Positions 34,743 to 42,506 of a stretch of 64,000 nucleotides of DNA are shown piece by piece. Position 1 is the first letter of the stretch. Each line of letters opens with the position of its first letter. The stretch lies in NCBI GenBank assembly GCA_030532895.1, contig JAUNKF010000012.1, positions 34,974 through 98,973 of the forward strand. Reading direction: 5' to 3'. The notes under the pieces are model-generated. The model worked only from the letters and a program-made list of their open reading frames with translations. It ran no database searches and was not told the origin of the DNA. The DNA comes from Lautropia sp. (GTDB lineage Bacteria > Pseudomonadota > Gammaproteobacteria > Burkholderiales > Burkholderiaceae_E). Both the position numbers and the translations under genes were made by a program.

Positions 34743-35612
34743 ATGACAGGGGTACTCACCTTGAAAAACGCCTTTCCCTCCGAACGAACACCGGCGCCTG
34801 CGCCCGTGGCGGCGCCTGCAGCATCCAGTTGCAGCACCTGCAGCTTGCATGACCTGTGCCTGGTCGAGGGACTCAGTGCGGCCGAAATCGAGCAGCTCGC
34901 CGGTATCGTCAAGACACGCCGGCGCATTCGTCGGGGGGCTTATCTGTACAAGGCGGGTGATCCCTTTGATGCGATCTATCCGATTCGGGCAGGTTTTTTC
35001 AAGTCGCGCGTGCTGTCGCCGGATGGCAGGGAACAGATCATCGGCTTTCCCATGCCGGGCGATGTGCTCGGCTTCGATGCCATCAGTCGGGACTGTTTTC
35101 ATAGCGATGCGGTGGCTTTGGAAGATGCCGATGTCTGTGTGGTGCCTTTTGCCGAGCTGGAATCCATCGGGCGGCGCTTTGCACCGTTGCAACAGCGGCT
35201 GCACCGGATTTTTTCTCGCGAAATCGTACGGGATCAGGGCTTGATGATGCTGCTGGGCACGATGAGGGCCGAGGAGCGCGTCGGTGCTTTTCTTCTGGAG
35301 CTGTCACGGCGCTTTTTGCGGCGTGGTTTTTCGCCGAACCAGTTCATCCTGCGGATGACGCGCGAAGAAATCGGCAATTACCTGGGGCTGAAGCTGGAGA
35401 CGGTCAGCCGCACGCTGTCACGCCTGCAGGAGCAGGGCATCATCTCGGTCGAGCAGCGCAAATTGCAGATCATCTCTCACGACCGGCTGCGCATGCTGTC
35501 TGGCGTGCCGGAATCCAAGGTGCAAGGTGAGGCCACATCCGAGGCCGAGCGCCGTACCATCGCCATCAACCGGGTCGATCACCCGTGGTCGGCTTCACAG
35601 AGCATTCTGTAA
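34743..35612 (+). CDS. fnr: FNR-type oxygen-sensing transcriptional regulator
   Basis: This Crp/Fnr regulator is switched by an oxygen-labile 4Fe-4S cluster. The 289-residue protein has all four ligands: Cys30, Cys33 and Cys39 in SSCSTCSLHDLC and Cys118 in AISRDCFHSDA. The cyclic-nucleotide-type beta roll is followed by a dimer helix and a helix-turn-helix with EEIGNYLGLKLETVSRTLSRLQ; the E..SR recognition residues are those of FNR. The ATG at 34743 is chosen by family length; the frame opens at 34674. It should control hemN and the cco operon, both of which have FNR boxes. It converges with the SafE-like gene four bases away. Confidence 0.95.
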   Translation: MTGVLTLKNAFPSERTPAPAPVAAPAASSCSTCSLHDLCLVEGLSAAEIEQLAGIVKTRRRIRRGAYLYKAGDPFDAIYPIRAGFFKSRVLSPDGREQIIGFPMPGDVLGFDAISRDCFHSDAVALEDADVCVVPFAELESIGRRFAPLQQRLHRIFSREIVRDQGLMMLLGTMRAEERVGAFLLELSRRFLRRGFSPNQFILRMTREEIGNYLGLKLETVSRTLSRLQEQGIISVEQRKLQIISHDRLRMLSGVPESKVQGEATSEAERRTIAINRVDHPWSASQSIL

Positions 35613-35616
35613 GCCT

Positions 35617-36435
35617 TCAACAGAAGGGGTGATCCATCCCCATCAGGGCGGCGGCCAGCGCCGCGCCTGAAAGCAGCAGCAGAAACAGTCCATTGAGCCG
35701 GTAGGCCAGTTGCGGCTTTTTGCTGCCAACCAGGAGCGTATGCATGCCGGCTTCAACCAGGAAGAGGCCCACGCTCGTGCCCACGGCAAAGGCGGCCATC
35801 ACCGCAGCGGCCCCCAGTGGCGTGGCTGCCAGGATGGCGGTGGCCAGTGCGGTATACAGCAGACCACAGGGCAGAAAGGCCCACAGCATGCCGCGCAGCC
35901 ATTCGGTGTGTCGCCAGCGTGCCGGTGTGAGGCTGCCGGCCAGTCGGGCGCCGGCGGCCGCGAGCCACCTTGGTTCGCGGCCGAGTACCAGAAGGCTCAA
36001 GCCCAGGAGGATCAGCAAGCCATTCAGCCCGGCCCAGAGTGATTCGAACACGGGCTGCCAGCTGGCGGCTGCCAGCAGCTGTTGCCCGAACAGACCGGTG
36101 GCCGCACCGAGCAGGCCATAGCCAAACACCCGCCCGCCCTGAAAGCGCCACCAGCGGGCGTCTGGCAGCCGGATCGACGTGGCCGCATGGCCGACGGTGG
36201 TCGTTGGGGATGGCGGGGCAGAGGCGAGCGCGGAAGCTGAGACAGCGGCCGCGGCGACCGAGGCTGCAGGAGATGAGACGGCCATCTTTTGCTCGTCGCC
36301 CGTTCCTTTCTGTGTGACGACAGGGATGCCGCGCAGGGTCATCCGTTGCAGGCCGGCACACATGGCCATGCAGTGCAGGCTGCCACCCGCACCCATCAGC
36401 AAAGCTGCAGAAACCAGGGGCCAGGCGTTGTTCAC
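35617..36435 (-). CDS. SafE/TauE-like membrane protein of the cbb3 locus
   Basis: This 272-residue membrane protein belongs to the family annotated as sulfite exporter TauE/SafE or urease accessory UreH-like, often found behind ccoGH and thought to help cbb3 oxidase or heavy-metal cytochrome assembly. The start is GTG 36435 behind CGGAGAG. The first helix contains the metal-site-like GSLHCMAMCAGL. A 45-residue Ala/Ser-rich insertion follows, then GRVFGYGLLGAATGLFG and later helices including MLWAFLPCGLLYTALATAI, a second conserved Cys motif. It is the last gene of the cco group. Confidence 0.8.
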   Translation of the reverse strand: MNNAWPLVSAALLMGAGGSLHCMAMCAGLQRMTLRGIPVVTQKGTGDEQKMAVSSPAASVAAAAVSASALASAPPSPTTTVGHAATSIRLPDARWWRFQGGRVFGYGLLGAATGLFGQQLLAAASWQPVFESLWAGLNGLLILLGLSLLVLGREPRWLAAAGARLAGSLTPARWRHTEWLRGMLWAFLPCGLLYTALATAILAATPLGAAAVMAAFAVGTSVGLFLVEAGMHTLLVGSKKPQLAYRLNGLFLLLLSGAALAAALMGMDHPFC

Positions 36436-36482
36436 GGATGGGCTCTCCGAAGGCGTGGAAAGGGTGGTGCGAGGTGATGCTG

Positions 36483-37088
36483 TCAGTGGGTTGGGCGTTT
36501 GGTGGGCGCCGTCGTCGGCGCGCGGTTCGCCGGTTGATTCACATCGAAGGCGTGCCGATTCAGACGGTCGATGTGCAACAGGCCCGGCAACGGCAGGCGC
36601 CAGTCGTGGCCTTCGATGACGACGTTCCAGCGGGTATCGGGCGTCCAGGTGACGGGTTGGCTGGCCAGCCACGTGTTGCCATCGGCCTGCAGGTGGATGG
36701 TGATGTCGTTGTCGGGGTTGGCGGGATGAAGCAGTCGAATCCGTTGCGGGCTGGTACTGGCCGTGCCTTCCGCGGTTTCGGCAATGTCCGAGGGCTTGAT
36801 GGCGAGAAGGATCTGCAAGCGATCCTGATCGATCCGCGTGGTGAGCTGACCGGTAAAACCAAGTGAACGGGCGCGGTCTTCCCGTGTGGTGTCGGGCGCC
36901 ACCGATAGCCCCTGCTTCGTGAAGTAGGAAGGTACCGGCTTGTCGGCACCATCGGCGGCAATCCACAGCGTGATGAAACCGGCCACGACGGTGGCAGCTG
37001 GAATGCCGAGCACCAGCCACATCAGCGGTTGGGACATCATGCTGCCGGCCTTGTTGTCGGCGGGGGAGGGGGAGGATTTGTTGGCCAT
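36483..37088 (-). CDS. ccoH: Cytochrome cbb3 assembly protein CcoH/FixH
   Basis: This 201-residue single-pass protein has a membrane helix at about 20-45 (PLMWLVLGIPAATVVAGFIT) and a periplasmic domain ending in a Pro/Thr-rich tail. The conserved PSYFTKQGLSVAPD segment after the helix is the FixH signature. CcoH binds and stabilises the cbb3 oxidase during assembly. It follows ccoG after about 110 bp containing a hairpin of the dispersed repeat type. The frame extends upstream to 37184 without family sequence. Confidence 0.85.
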   Translation of the reverse strand: MANKSSPSPADNKAGSMMSQPLMWLVLGIPAATVVAGFITLWIAADGADKPVPSYFTKQGLSVAPDTTREDRARSLGFTGQLTTRIDQDRLQILLAIKPSDIAETAEGTASTSPQRIRLLHPANPDNDITIHLQADGNTWLASQPVTWTPDTRWNVVIEGHDWRLPLPGLLHIDRLNRHAFDVNQPANRAPTTAPTKRPTH

Positions 37089-37123
37089 GCCCGAGTGTAA
37101 GTCAGAACGTCTGGCGCTGGAAT

Positions 37124-37184
37124 GTGTCATGCCTGATTCGTGCCTGCCCAACATGCGCCAAGCGTCTTTGGGCAGGCATGACAC
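37124..37184. repeat. Hairpin of the dispersed repeat family between ccoG and ccoH
   Basis: GTGTCATGCCTG (37124-37135) pairs perfectly with CAGGCATGACAC (37173-37184). A competing inner pair, TGCCTGCCCA (37141-37150) with TGGGCAGGCA (37169-37178), uses part of the same right arm, so two exclusive stems are possible. It lies inside the cco transcription unit, right after the ccoG stop, and could stabilise upstream mRNA or reduce read-through. Confidence 0.65.
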
Positions 37185-37195
37185 GCGCGGGATGG

Positions 37196-38683
37196 TCAGC
37201 GGGGCACCATGAAGATGGTGCTTTCCTTGCGTGGCGAGGCAGTCGGCCCTTCGGTGCCTTCGGCGATGACCGGGGTCAGCTCGACTTCGACGGTGTGTGA
37301 ACCTGATTTCTGGCCGTGATCCGGTGGCAGCTCCAGATTCAGTGGGATCAGCAGGTTGGAGGTGGGAGGCACTTCCACGCGGCGATCGCTGGTGACGGAG
37401 AGGTTCGGCAGGCCGCTGACCGAGATGTCGACGATGAGCTTCTCCTCGCTCGTGTTGATGACCTGCAACCGATAGGTGTTTTCGATGCCACCCCCGTCGG
37501 CGATGCGGGCCAGTGAATGCCGATCGCGGATGATGTCCGCCTTGAGCGGGTTACGGACGGCGAGTGACGTGATGAGCGTGGTGCTGAGCGCCAACAGCAG
37601 CGTGGCATAGATCAGCACGCGAGGGCGCAGCACGCGGCGGATGGCGGCCTTGGTGTTGAGGTGGTTGGCGAGTGCGTTCTCGGTGGTGTAGCGGATCAGG
37701 CCGCGGGGGTAGGACATTTTGTCCATCACCGAATTGCACACGTCCACGCAGGCAGCGCAGCTGATGCATTCGTATTGCAGGCCGTCACGGATGTCGATGC
37801 CGGTGGGGCAGACTTCGACGCACAGGCCGCAATCGATGCAGCTGCCCAGGCCGAGCTCGGCCGGGTTGGCTTTCTTCGAGCGGGAGCCTCGTGGGTCGCC
37901 CCGTTCCTTGTCGTAGGTGATGATGAGGGTGTCCTTGTCGAACATGGCGCCCTGGAAACGGGCATAAGGACACATGTAGGTGCAGACCTGCTCACGCAGG
38001 AAGCCGGCGTTGCCCCAGGTGGCAAAGCTGTAGAAGATGAACCAGAACCATTGCCATGGGCCGAGCGAGAGGTTCAGGATGGCCTGACCCAGTTCACGGA
38101 TAGGCGCAAAATAGCCGATGAACGTGAAGCCCGTCCAGATGGCGACGATGATCCAGATCAGGTGCTTCAGGCCGCGGGTGCGGAACTTGTACCACGACAT
38201 CGGCGCGGCATCGAGCTTGCGTCGCTTCGGACGGTCGCCCTCGATCTTGGCCTCGATCCAGAGGAACAGCGAGGTGTAGACGGTTTGCGGACAGGCGTAG
38301 CCGCACCAGACACGGCCGGCAATGGCCGTGACGAAAAACAGGCCCAGCGCGCACAGCACGAGCAGTGCGGCCAGGTAGATGAAATCCTGCGGCCACAGGG
38401 TGAGGCCGAAGAGGTGAAACTTGCGCCCGTCGAGGTCGAACAGAACGGCCTGACGGCCGTTCCATTGCAACCAGGGCACCCCGTAGAAAACGAGTTGGGT
38501 GATGACCAGGGCGGCAACCCGCAAATTGTCATAGCGACCTCTGACTGAACGTGGCTGGATCTTGACTCGGGCGGAATAGCTGGAGAAAAGTCCGCCGCTG
38601 TTCGAGGCTTCTGCGGCTGCCTTTTCGGCGGCAGCCGTTTTCTTGGCAGAAGGTCTGGGTCGTTGAGTTTCGCGGGTTTCCAT
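37196..38683 (-). CDS. ccoG: Cytochrome c oxidase accessory protein CcoG (FixG)
   Basis: CcoG is a membrane iron-sulfur protein that reduces copper for cbb3 oxidase. The 495-residue protein has five helices, a VWCGYACPQTVYTSLF motif, an EQVCTYMCPYARFQGAM motif and a ferredoxin domain with CIDCGLCVEVCP and CISCAACVDVC, followed by a C-terminal Ig-like FixG domain. A charged N-terminal tail of about 35 residues is extra. It starts three bases after the ccoP stop. Confidence 0.96.
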   Translation of the reverse strand: METRETQRPRPSAKKTAAAEKAAAEASNSGGLFSSYSARVKIQPRSVRGRYDNLRVAALVITQLVFYGVPWLQWNGRQAVLFDLDGRKFHLFGLTLWPQDFIYLAALLVLCALGLFFVTAIAGRVWCGYACPQTVYTSLFLWIEAKIEGDRPKRRKLDAAPMSWYKFRTRGLKHLIWIIVAIWTGFTFIGYFAPIRELGQAILNLSLGPWQWFWFIFYSFATWGNAGFLREQVCTYMCPYARFQGAMFDKDTLIITYDKERGDPRGSRSKKANPAELGLGSCIDCGLCVEVCPTGIDIRDGLQYECISCAACVDVCNSVMDKMSYPRGLIRYTTENALANHLNTKAAIRRVLRPRVLIYATLLLALSTTLITSLAVRNPLKADIIRDRHSLARIADGGGIENTYRLQVINTSEEKLIVDISVSGLPNLSVTSDRRVEVPPTSNLLIPLNLELPPDHGQKSGSHTVEVELTPVIAEGTEGPTASPRKESTIFMVPR

Positions 38684-38686
38684 TGA

Positions 38687-39586
38687 TCAACGTTTTTGAG
38701 ACAGGGACATGACGTAAGCCGTCAGCACATGGATCTGATCCTTCGTGAGGATTTCCTTGTGGGCCGGCATCTGGTTGTTGAAGCCCTTGTTGATGGCAGC
38801 CAGCACGCCGGTCAGACCACCGCCATGCAGCCAGACGCGGTCGGTCAGGTTCGGTGCGCCCACATCCTGGTTGCCCTTGCCATCGGCACCATGACAGGCG
38901 GCACAGGCGGTGAAGCCCTTCTTGCCTTTCTGGGCCTTGATCGCGTCGGACGAGGAACCGGACAGCGACAGCACGTACTGGGCGACGTTTTCGGCATCGG
39001 CGGCCGAGTCGAACACGGCCGCCTGGGGGGGCATCAGGCCGTTACGGCCTTCCGTGATGGTCTCGGTGATCTTCTCTGCCGTGCCGCCGTGCAACCAGTC
39101 GTTGTCGGTCAGGTTCGGGAAGCTGCGACCGCCGCGGGCATCCGCACCGTGGCATTGGGCGCAGTTGTTGAGGAACAGACGCTGGCCGATGGCCATCGCA
39201 CCGCTGTCCTTCATCAGCTCTTCAGCCGGCTTGTTGACATAAGCGGCATAGATCGGTGCGAGGGTTTCCTCGACCTCCTTGCGTTCAGCCTGATATTGGC
39301 CGGCCGAACTCCAGCCGCCCATGCCCTCGAACTTGCCCAGGCCCGGATACCAGGCCAGGTAGCCGACACCGAAGATGATGGTGATCAGGAACAGACCCAT
39401 CCACCAGCGGGGTAGTGGATTGTTGGCTTCGCGGATGTCGCCGTCCCAGACGTGTCCTGTGGTGTTGTCTGGCGTGGGGGCCGGGCGACGGCTGTTGGAG
39501 ATCAGGACGAACAGACAGAACAGCAGGCTGGCAACGGTCAGGCCGGCGATGTAGTAGGACCAGAAGTCCGAGAAAAAATCAGCCAT
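38687..39586 (-). CDS. ccoP: cbb3 oxidase subunit III, diheme cytochrome c
   Basis: CcoP passes electrons from soluble cytochrome c to CcoO. The 299-residue protein has two N-terminal helices (about 10-30 and 62-80) and two periplasmic heme c domains with CAQCH (142-146) and CAACH (228-232). Met ligands are likely in GLMPPQAA and NQMPAHKE. The TTGHVWDGDIREANNPLPRW segment between the helices is the FixP/CcoP signature. Its start overlaps ccoQ by eight bases. Confidence 0.97.
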   Translation of the reverse strand: MADFFSDFWSYYIAGLTVASLLFCLFVLISNSRRPAPTPDNTTGHVWDGDIREANNPLPRWWMGLFLITIIFGVGYLAWYPGLGKFEGMGGWSSAGQYQAERKEVEETLAPIYAAYVNKPAEELMKDSGAMAIGQRLFLNNCAQCHGADARGGRSFPNLTDNDWLHGGTAEKITETITEGRNGLMPPQAAVFDSAADAENVAQYVLSLSGSSSDAIKAQKGKKGFTACAACHGADGKGNQDVGAPNLTDRVWLHGGGLTGVLAAINKGFNNQMPAHKEILTKDQIHVLTAYVMSLSQKR

Positions 39587-39734
39587 GTTTGGTCTCGGTA
39601 GGTTCGTTCAGTGGAAGGTTGGCGGCTTCGTCGAACCGAGCCTTGTTCTTGGAAGACCAGGCGTAGGCGACGATGCCGAGAAAGGCGATCATCAGAAAGA
39701 GGGTGATCAGACCCCGGATCAAGGAAATGTCCAT
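39579..39734 (-). CDS. ccoQ: cbb3 oxidase small subunit CcoQ
   Basis: This 51-residue protein begins MDISLIRGLITLFLMIAFLG, a single helix, continues with IVAYAWSSKNKARFDEAANL and ends PTETKHG. Helix, AW and the acidic F-EAA-LPL end are the normal CcoQ form. It lies between ccoO and ccoP on their strand and overlaps ccoP by eight bases. CcoQ stabilises the oxidase complex in air. Confidence 0.93.
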   Translation of the reverse strand: MDISLIRGLITLFLMIAFLGIVAYAWSSKNKARFDEAANLPLNEPTETKHG

Positions 39735-39817
39735 CAGTGCCTCCAGATGGCGGCCGGTTGGCCGCCTGTGTGGGTTGACCGACGAGGAAGGCAGCTGCCA
39801 GAGCAGCCCTTCCCCGA

Positions 39818-40432
39818 TTACTGGGTCTTGGGCCGCACGGTGCCCAGGCCTTGCAGGTAGGCGATCACGGCATCCAATTCAGTTTTGCCGGTCACGGCTT
39901 CGACAGCACCGGCGATGTCTTCGTCCTTGAACGGGACGCCGGCTGTGCGCAGGGCTTCCATGTGACGGGTGATCGTCTTCGTGTTGACCTGGTTTTCGGC
40001 CAGCCAGGGGTATTCGGGCATGTTCGACTCGGGCACCACGTCACGCGGGTTGTTCAGGTGAACGCGGTGCCACTCATCGCTGTAGCGGCCGCCCACACGG
40101 GCGAGGTCGGGGCCGGTGCGCTTGCTGCCCCACTGGAAGGGGTGATCCCAGACCGACTCGGCTGCGACCGAATAGGGGCCATAGCGCAGCGTTTCGGCCC
40201 GGAACGGGCGAATCTGCTGGGAGTGGCAGTTGTAGCAGCCCTCGCGGACGTAGATGTCGCGGCCGGCAACCTGCAGGGCGCTGGGCGGCGTCATGCCTGG
40301 CAGGGGTTCGGTGGTGGAGCGCTGGAAGAAAAGCGGCACGATCTGCACCAGTCCACCCACCGAGATGACCAGTACGATCAGGACGATCATCAGCCAGGGG
40401 TTGGTTTCAATCTGTTCGTGAGTGAGTTTCAT
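39818..40432 (-). CDS. ccoO: cbb3 oxidase subunit II, monoheme cytochrome c
   Basis: This 204-residue membrane-anchored cytochrome has an N-terminal helix (about 13-35), the heme site [15 protein letters not shown] and the conserved [30 protein letters not shown] stretch (quoted in family terms), with a probable Met ligand in [10 protein letters not shown]. It accepts electrons from CcoP. It lies 66 bp downstream of ccoN. Confidence 0.97.
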   Translation of the reverse strand: MKLTHEQIETNPWLMIVLIVLVISVGGLVQIVPLFFQRSTTEPLPGMTPPSALQVAGRDIYVREGCYNCHSQQIRPFRAETLRYGPYSVAAESVWDHPFQWGSKRTGPDLARVGGRYSDEWHRVHLNNPRDVVPESNMPEYPWLAENQVNTKTITRHMEALRTAGVPFKDEDIAGAVEAVTGKTELDAVIAYLQGLGTVRPKTQ

Positions 40433-40498
40433 CGGTCGTTCTTTGGAAAGAAGGCCATTCGACAGGTCGGCACCGGGGCGCCGACCTGCCCCTCGGGT

Positions 40499-41977
40499 TT
40501 AGTGGCTCTGGCGGGCGGTGCTCAGCTCGGGCATCGCGCCAGCGGCCGGGGCGGCATCTGCCTTGCCTGCCGGCACCTGGGCCGGGGCCGAGCTGTCGCC
40601 ACGCACGGTGCGCCAGACGTTGTAGGCCATCACCACCATACCGGCCAGGTACAGCACGCCACCGATCAGACGGATGACGTAGTACGGGAAGCTGGCCTTG
40701 ACCGATTCGGCAAAGGTGTAGGTGAGCGAACCATCGGCTTCGAGGGCGCGCCACATCAGGCCCTGGGTGACACCGGCCACCCACAGGGCGGCGGCGTACA
40801 GCACGATGCCGATGGTGGCAAGCCAGAAGTGCAGCTCGATCAGGTTCTTGCTGTACATCTGCTCACGGTTCCAGAGGCGGGGGATCAGGTAGTAGAGGCT
40901 GCCCATCGTGATCAGGCCCACCCAGCCGAGGGCGCCGGAGTGCACGTGACCGATCGTCCAGTCGGTGTAGTGCGACAGCGAGTTGACGGTCTTGATCGAC
41001 ATCATCGGGCCTTCGAAGGTGGACATGCCGTAGAAGGACAGTGACACGATCAGGAAGCGAAGCACGGGATCGTCACGCAGACGGTGCCAGGCGCCCGACA
41101 GCGTCATGATGCCGTTGATCATGCCTCCCCAGGACGGTGCGAACAGGATCAGCGAGAACACCATGCCGAGCGACTGTGTCCAGTCAGGCAGGGAGGTGTA
41201 GTGCAGGTGGTGCGGGCCGGCCCACATGTAGGTGAAGATCAGTGCCCAGAAGTGCACGATCGACAGGCGGTAGGAGTACACCGGGCGGCCGATCTGTTTC
41301 GGCACGAAGTAGTACATCATGCCCAGGAAGCCGGCGGTGAGGAAGAAGCCCACGGCATTGTGGCCGTACCACCACTGAACCATGGCGTCCTGTACGCCGG
41401 CGTAGGCTGAGTAGGATTTGGTGAGCGTGGCCGGAATGGACGCGCTGTTGACGATGTGCAGCAGGGCCACCGCCAGGATGAAGCCGCCATAGAACCAGTT
41501 GGCCACATAGATGTGATGAACCTTACGCTTGACGATGGTGCCAAAGAAGACAATGGCGAAGGCCACCCAGACGGCCGCGATCAGCAGGTCGATCGGCCAT
41601 TCGAGTTCGGCGTATTCCTTGCCTTGCGTGTAGCCCAGCGGCAGCGAGATGGCGGCCAGCACGATGACGGCCTGCCAGCCCCAGAAGGTGAAGGCGGCCA
41701 GCTTGGGGGCGAACAGCGGCACGTGCGAGGTGCGCTGAACGGTGTGGTACGCCGTGGCGAAGAGCGCACAGCCACCGAAGGCGAAGATCACCGCATTGGT
41801 GTGCAGGGGGCGCAGGCGACCGAAGCTCAGCCAGGGAATGCCGAAGTTCAGGGACGGGAATGCGAGCTGGGCAGCGATCCAGACGCCGACCGCCATACCC
41901 ACCACGCCCCAGACGACGGTCATGATGGAGAACTGACGGACAACGCGATCGTTCCAGGCAATGGACGATGTTGTCAT
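40499..41977 (-). CDS. ccoN: cbb3 oxidase catalytic subunit I
   Basis: This is the proton-pumping high-affinity heme-copper oxidase subunit of 492 residues and 12 helices. Heme and copper ligands are visible in [34 protein letters not shown] (CuB His and the cross-linked Tyr region), [14 protein letters not shown] (CuB His pair) and [17 protein letters not shown] (heme ligands). The frame is open to 42115, but the family start is [17 protein letters not shown] at 41977. An FNR box lies 100-113 bp upstream. Confidence 0.97.
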   Translation of the reverse strand: MTTSSIAWNDRVVRQFSIMTVVWGVVGMAVGVWIAAQLAFPSLNFGIPWLSFGRLRPLHTNAVIFAFGGCALFATAYHTVQRTSHVPLFAPKLAAFTFWGWQAVIVLAAISLPLGYTQGKEYAELEWPIDLLIAAVWVAFAIVFFGTIVKRKVHHIYVANWFYGGFILAVALLHIVNSASIPATLTKSYSAYAGVQDAMVQWWYGHNAVGFFLTAGFLGMMYYFVPKQIGRPVYSYRLSIVHFWALIFTYMWAGPHHLHYTSLPDWTQSLGMVFSLILFAPSWGGMINGIMTLSGAWHRLRDDPVLRFLIVSLSFYGMSTFEGPMMSIKTVNSLSHYTDWTIGHVHSGALGWVGLITMGSLYYLIPRLWNREQMYSKNLIELHFWLATIGIVLYAAALWVAGVTQGLMWRALEADGSLTYTFAESVKASFPYYVIRLIGGVLYLAGMVVMAYNVWRTVRGDSSAPAQVPAGKADAAPAAGAMPELSTARQSH

Positions 41978-42076
41978 GTTGATGTACCGGGATAACGCTC
42001 GGAAGCGTGGATAAAACAAGCCCGCAAAACGGCCGGGCCGACTGTCCGATGATCCGGTTGGAAGGGAAAACTGGCC

Positions 42077-42090
42077 TTGATATAGGTCAA
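42077..42090 (-). promoter_or_regulatory. FNR box upstream of ccoN
   Basis: TTGATATAGGTCAA matches TTGAT-N4-ATCAA with one mismatch. It is centred 106 bp before the ccoN ATG, within the 290 bp gap behind ccoS, where the ccoNOQP-GH promoter should be. Microaerobic activation by the FNR encoded nearby is the expected role. Confidence 0.72.
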
Positions 42091-42267
42091 CCCGACCGGA
42101 ATCGTCCTGTCGCAATGGGTTAGATGGCCGGCTGGTCGGGGCTAACGCCCTGTCAGGTGTGGTTGACGCCTGTTGTTATCTGGTATCAGTGGTGGCGGCA
42201 GTGGGCTGGCCGCCGGGCTGGCGGGCGGTCATCGGGGGGCCGGGCGGCACCGGGACGTCTTGGGAAC

Positions 42268-42504
42268 TCAGGCGTTGGGGCCGGTGGCCTGTGTGCTGGT
42301 GACGGGGGGCGTGCCGGCTGTGGCCTGTGTGCTCGTGCTGGTGGTGTCAGCGCCTGGCGGCTGGGCGAAGTCGTCGAGCAGGATGCGCTCGGCCTCGGCG
42401 TCCAGATCTTCGAACTGGCCGGAGTTGACGGCCCAGGCCAGCACGACGAGGATGCCGAAGATCAGGAAGACCGACAGGGGGATGAGGGTGTAGAGGATGT
42501 CCAT
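42268..42504 (-). CDS. ccoS: cbb3 oxidase maturation protein CcoS
   Basis: This 78-residue protein begins MDILYTLIPLSVFLIFGILV, then VLAWAVNSGQFEDLDAEAER, the standard CcoS/FixS helix plus GQFDDLE..G.RIL motif. An extra Thr/Ala/Pro-rich tail of about 28 residues (from about 51) is unusual. CcoS is needed for cofactor insertion into cbb3 oxidase. It begins two bases after the ccoI stop, so they are co-transcribed. Confidence 0.93.
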   Translation of the reverse strand: MDILYTLIPLSVFLIFGILVVLAWAVNSGQFEDLDAEAERILLDDFAQPPGADTTSTSTQATAGTPPVTSTQATGPNA

Positions 42505-42506
42505 GA

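Noticed and set aside
36438..37020. Upstream extension of the SafE-like frame to 37020 as one 467-residue protein
   Set aside because: The extension overlaps ccoH in another frame and is Arg/His-rich; the GTG at 36435 has a ribosome-binding site and begins the conserved membrane protein.
38694..38705. TTGATCAACG near the ccoP/ccoG junction as an FNR box
   Set aside because: It lacks the four-base spacing between half-sites and lies inside an operon, so it is not an FNR site.
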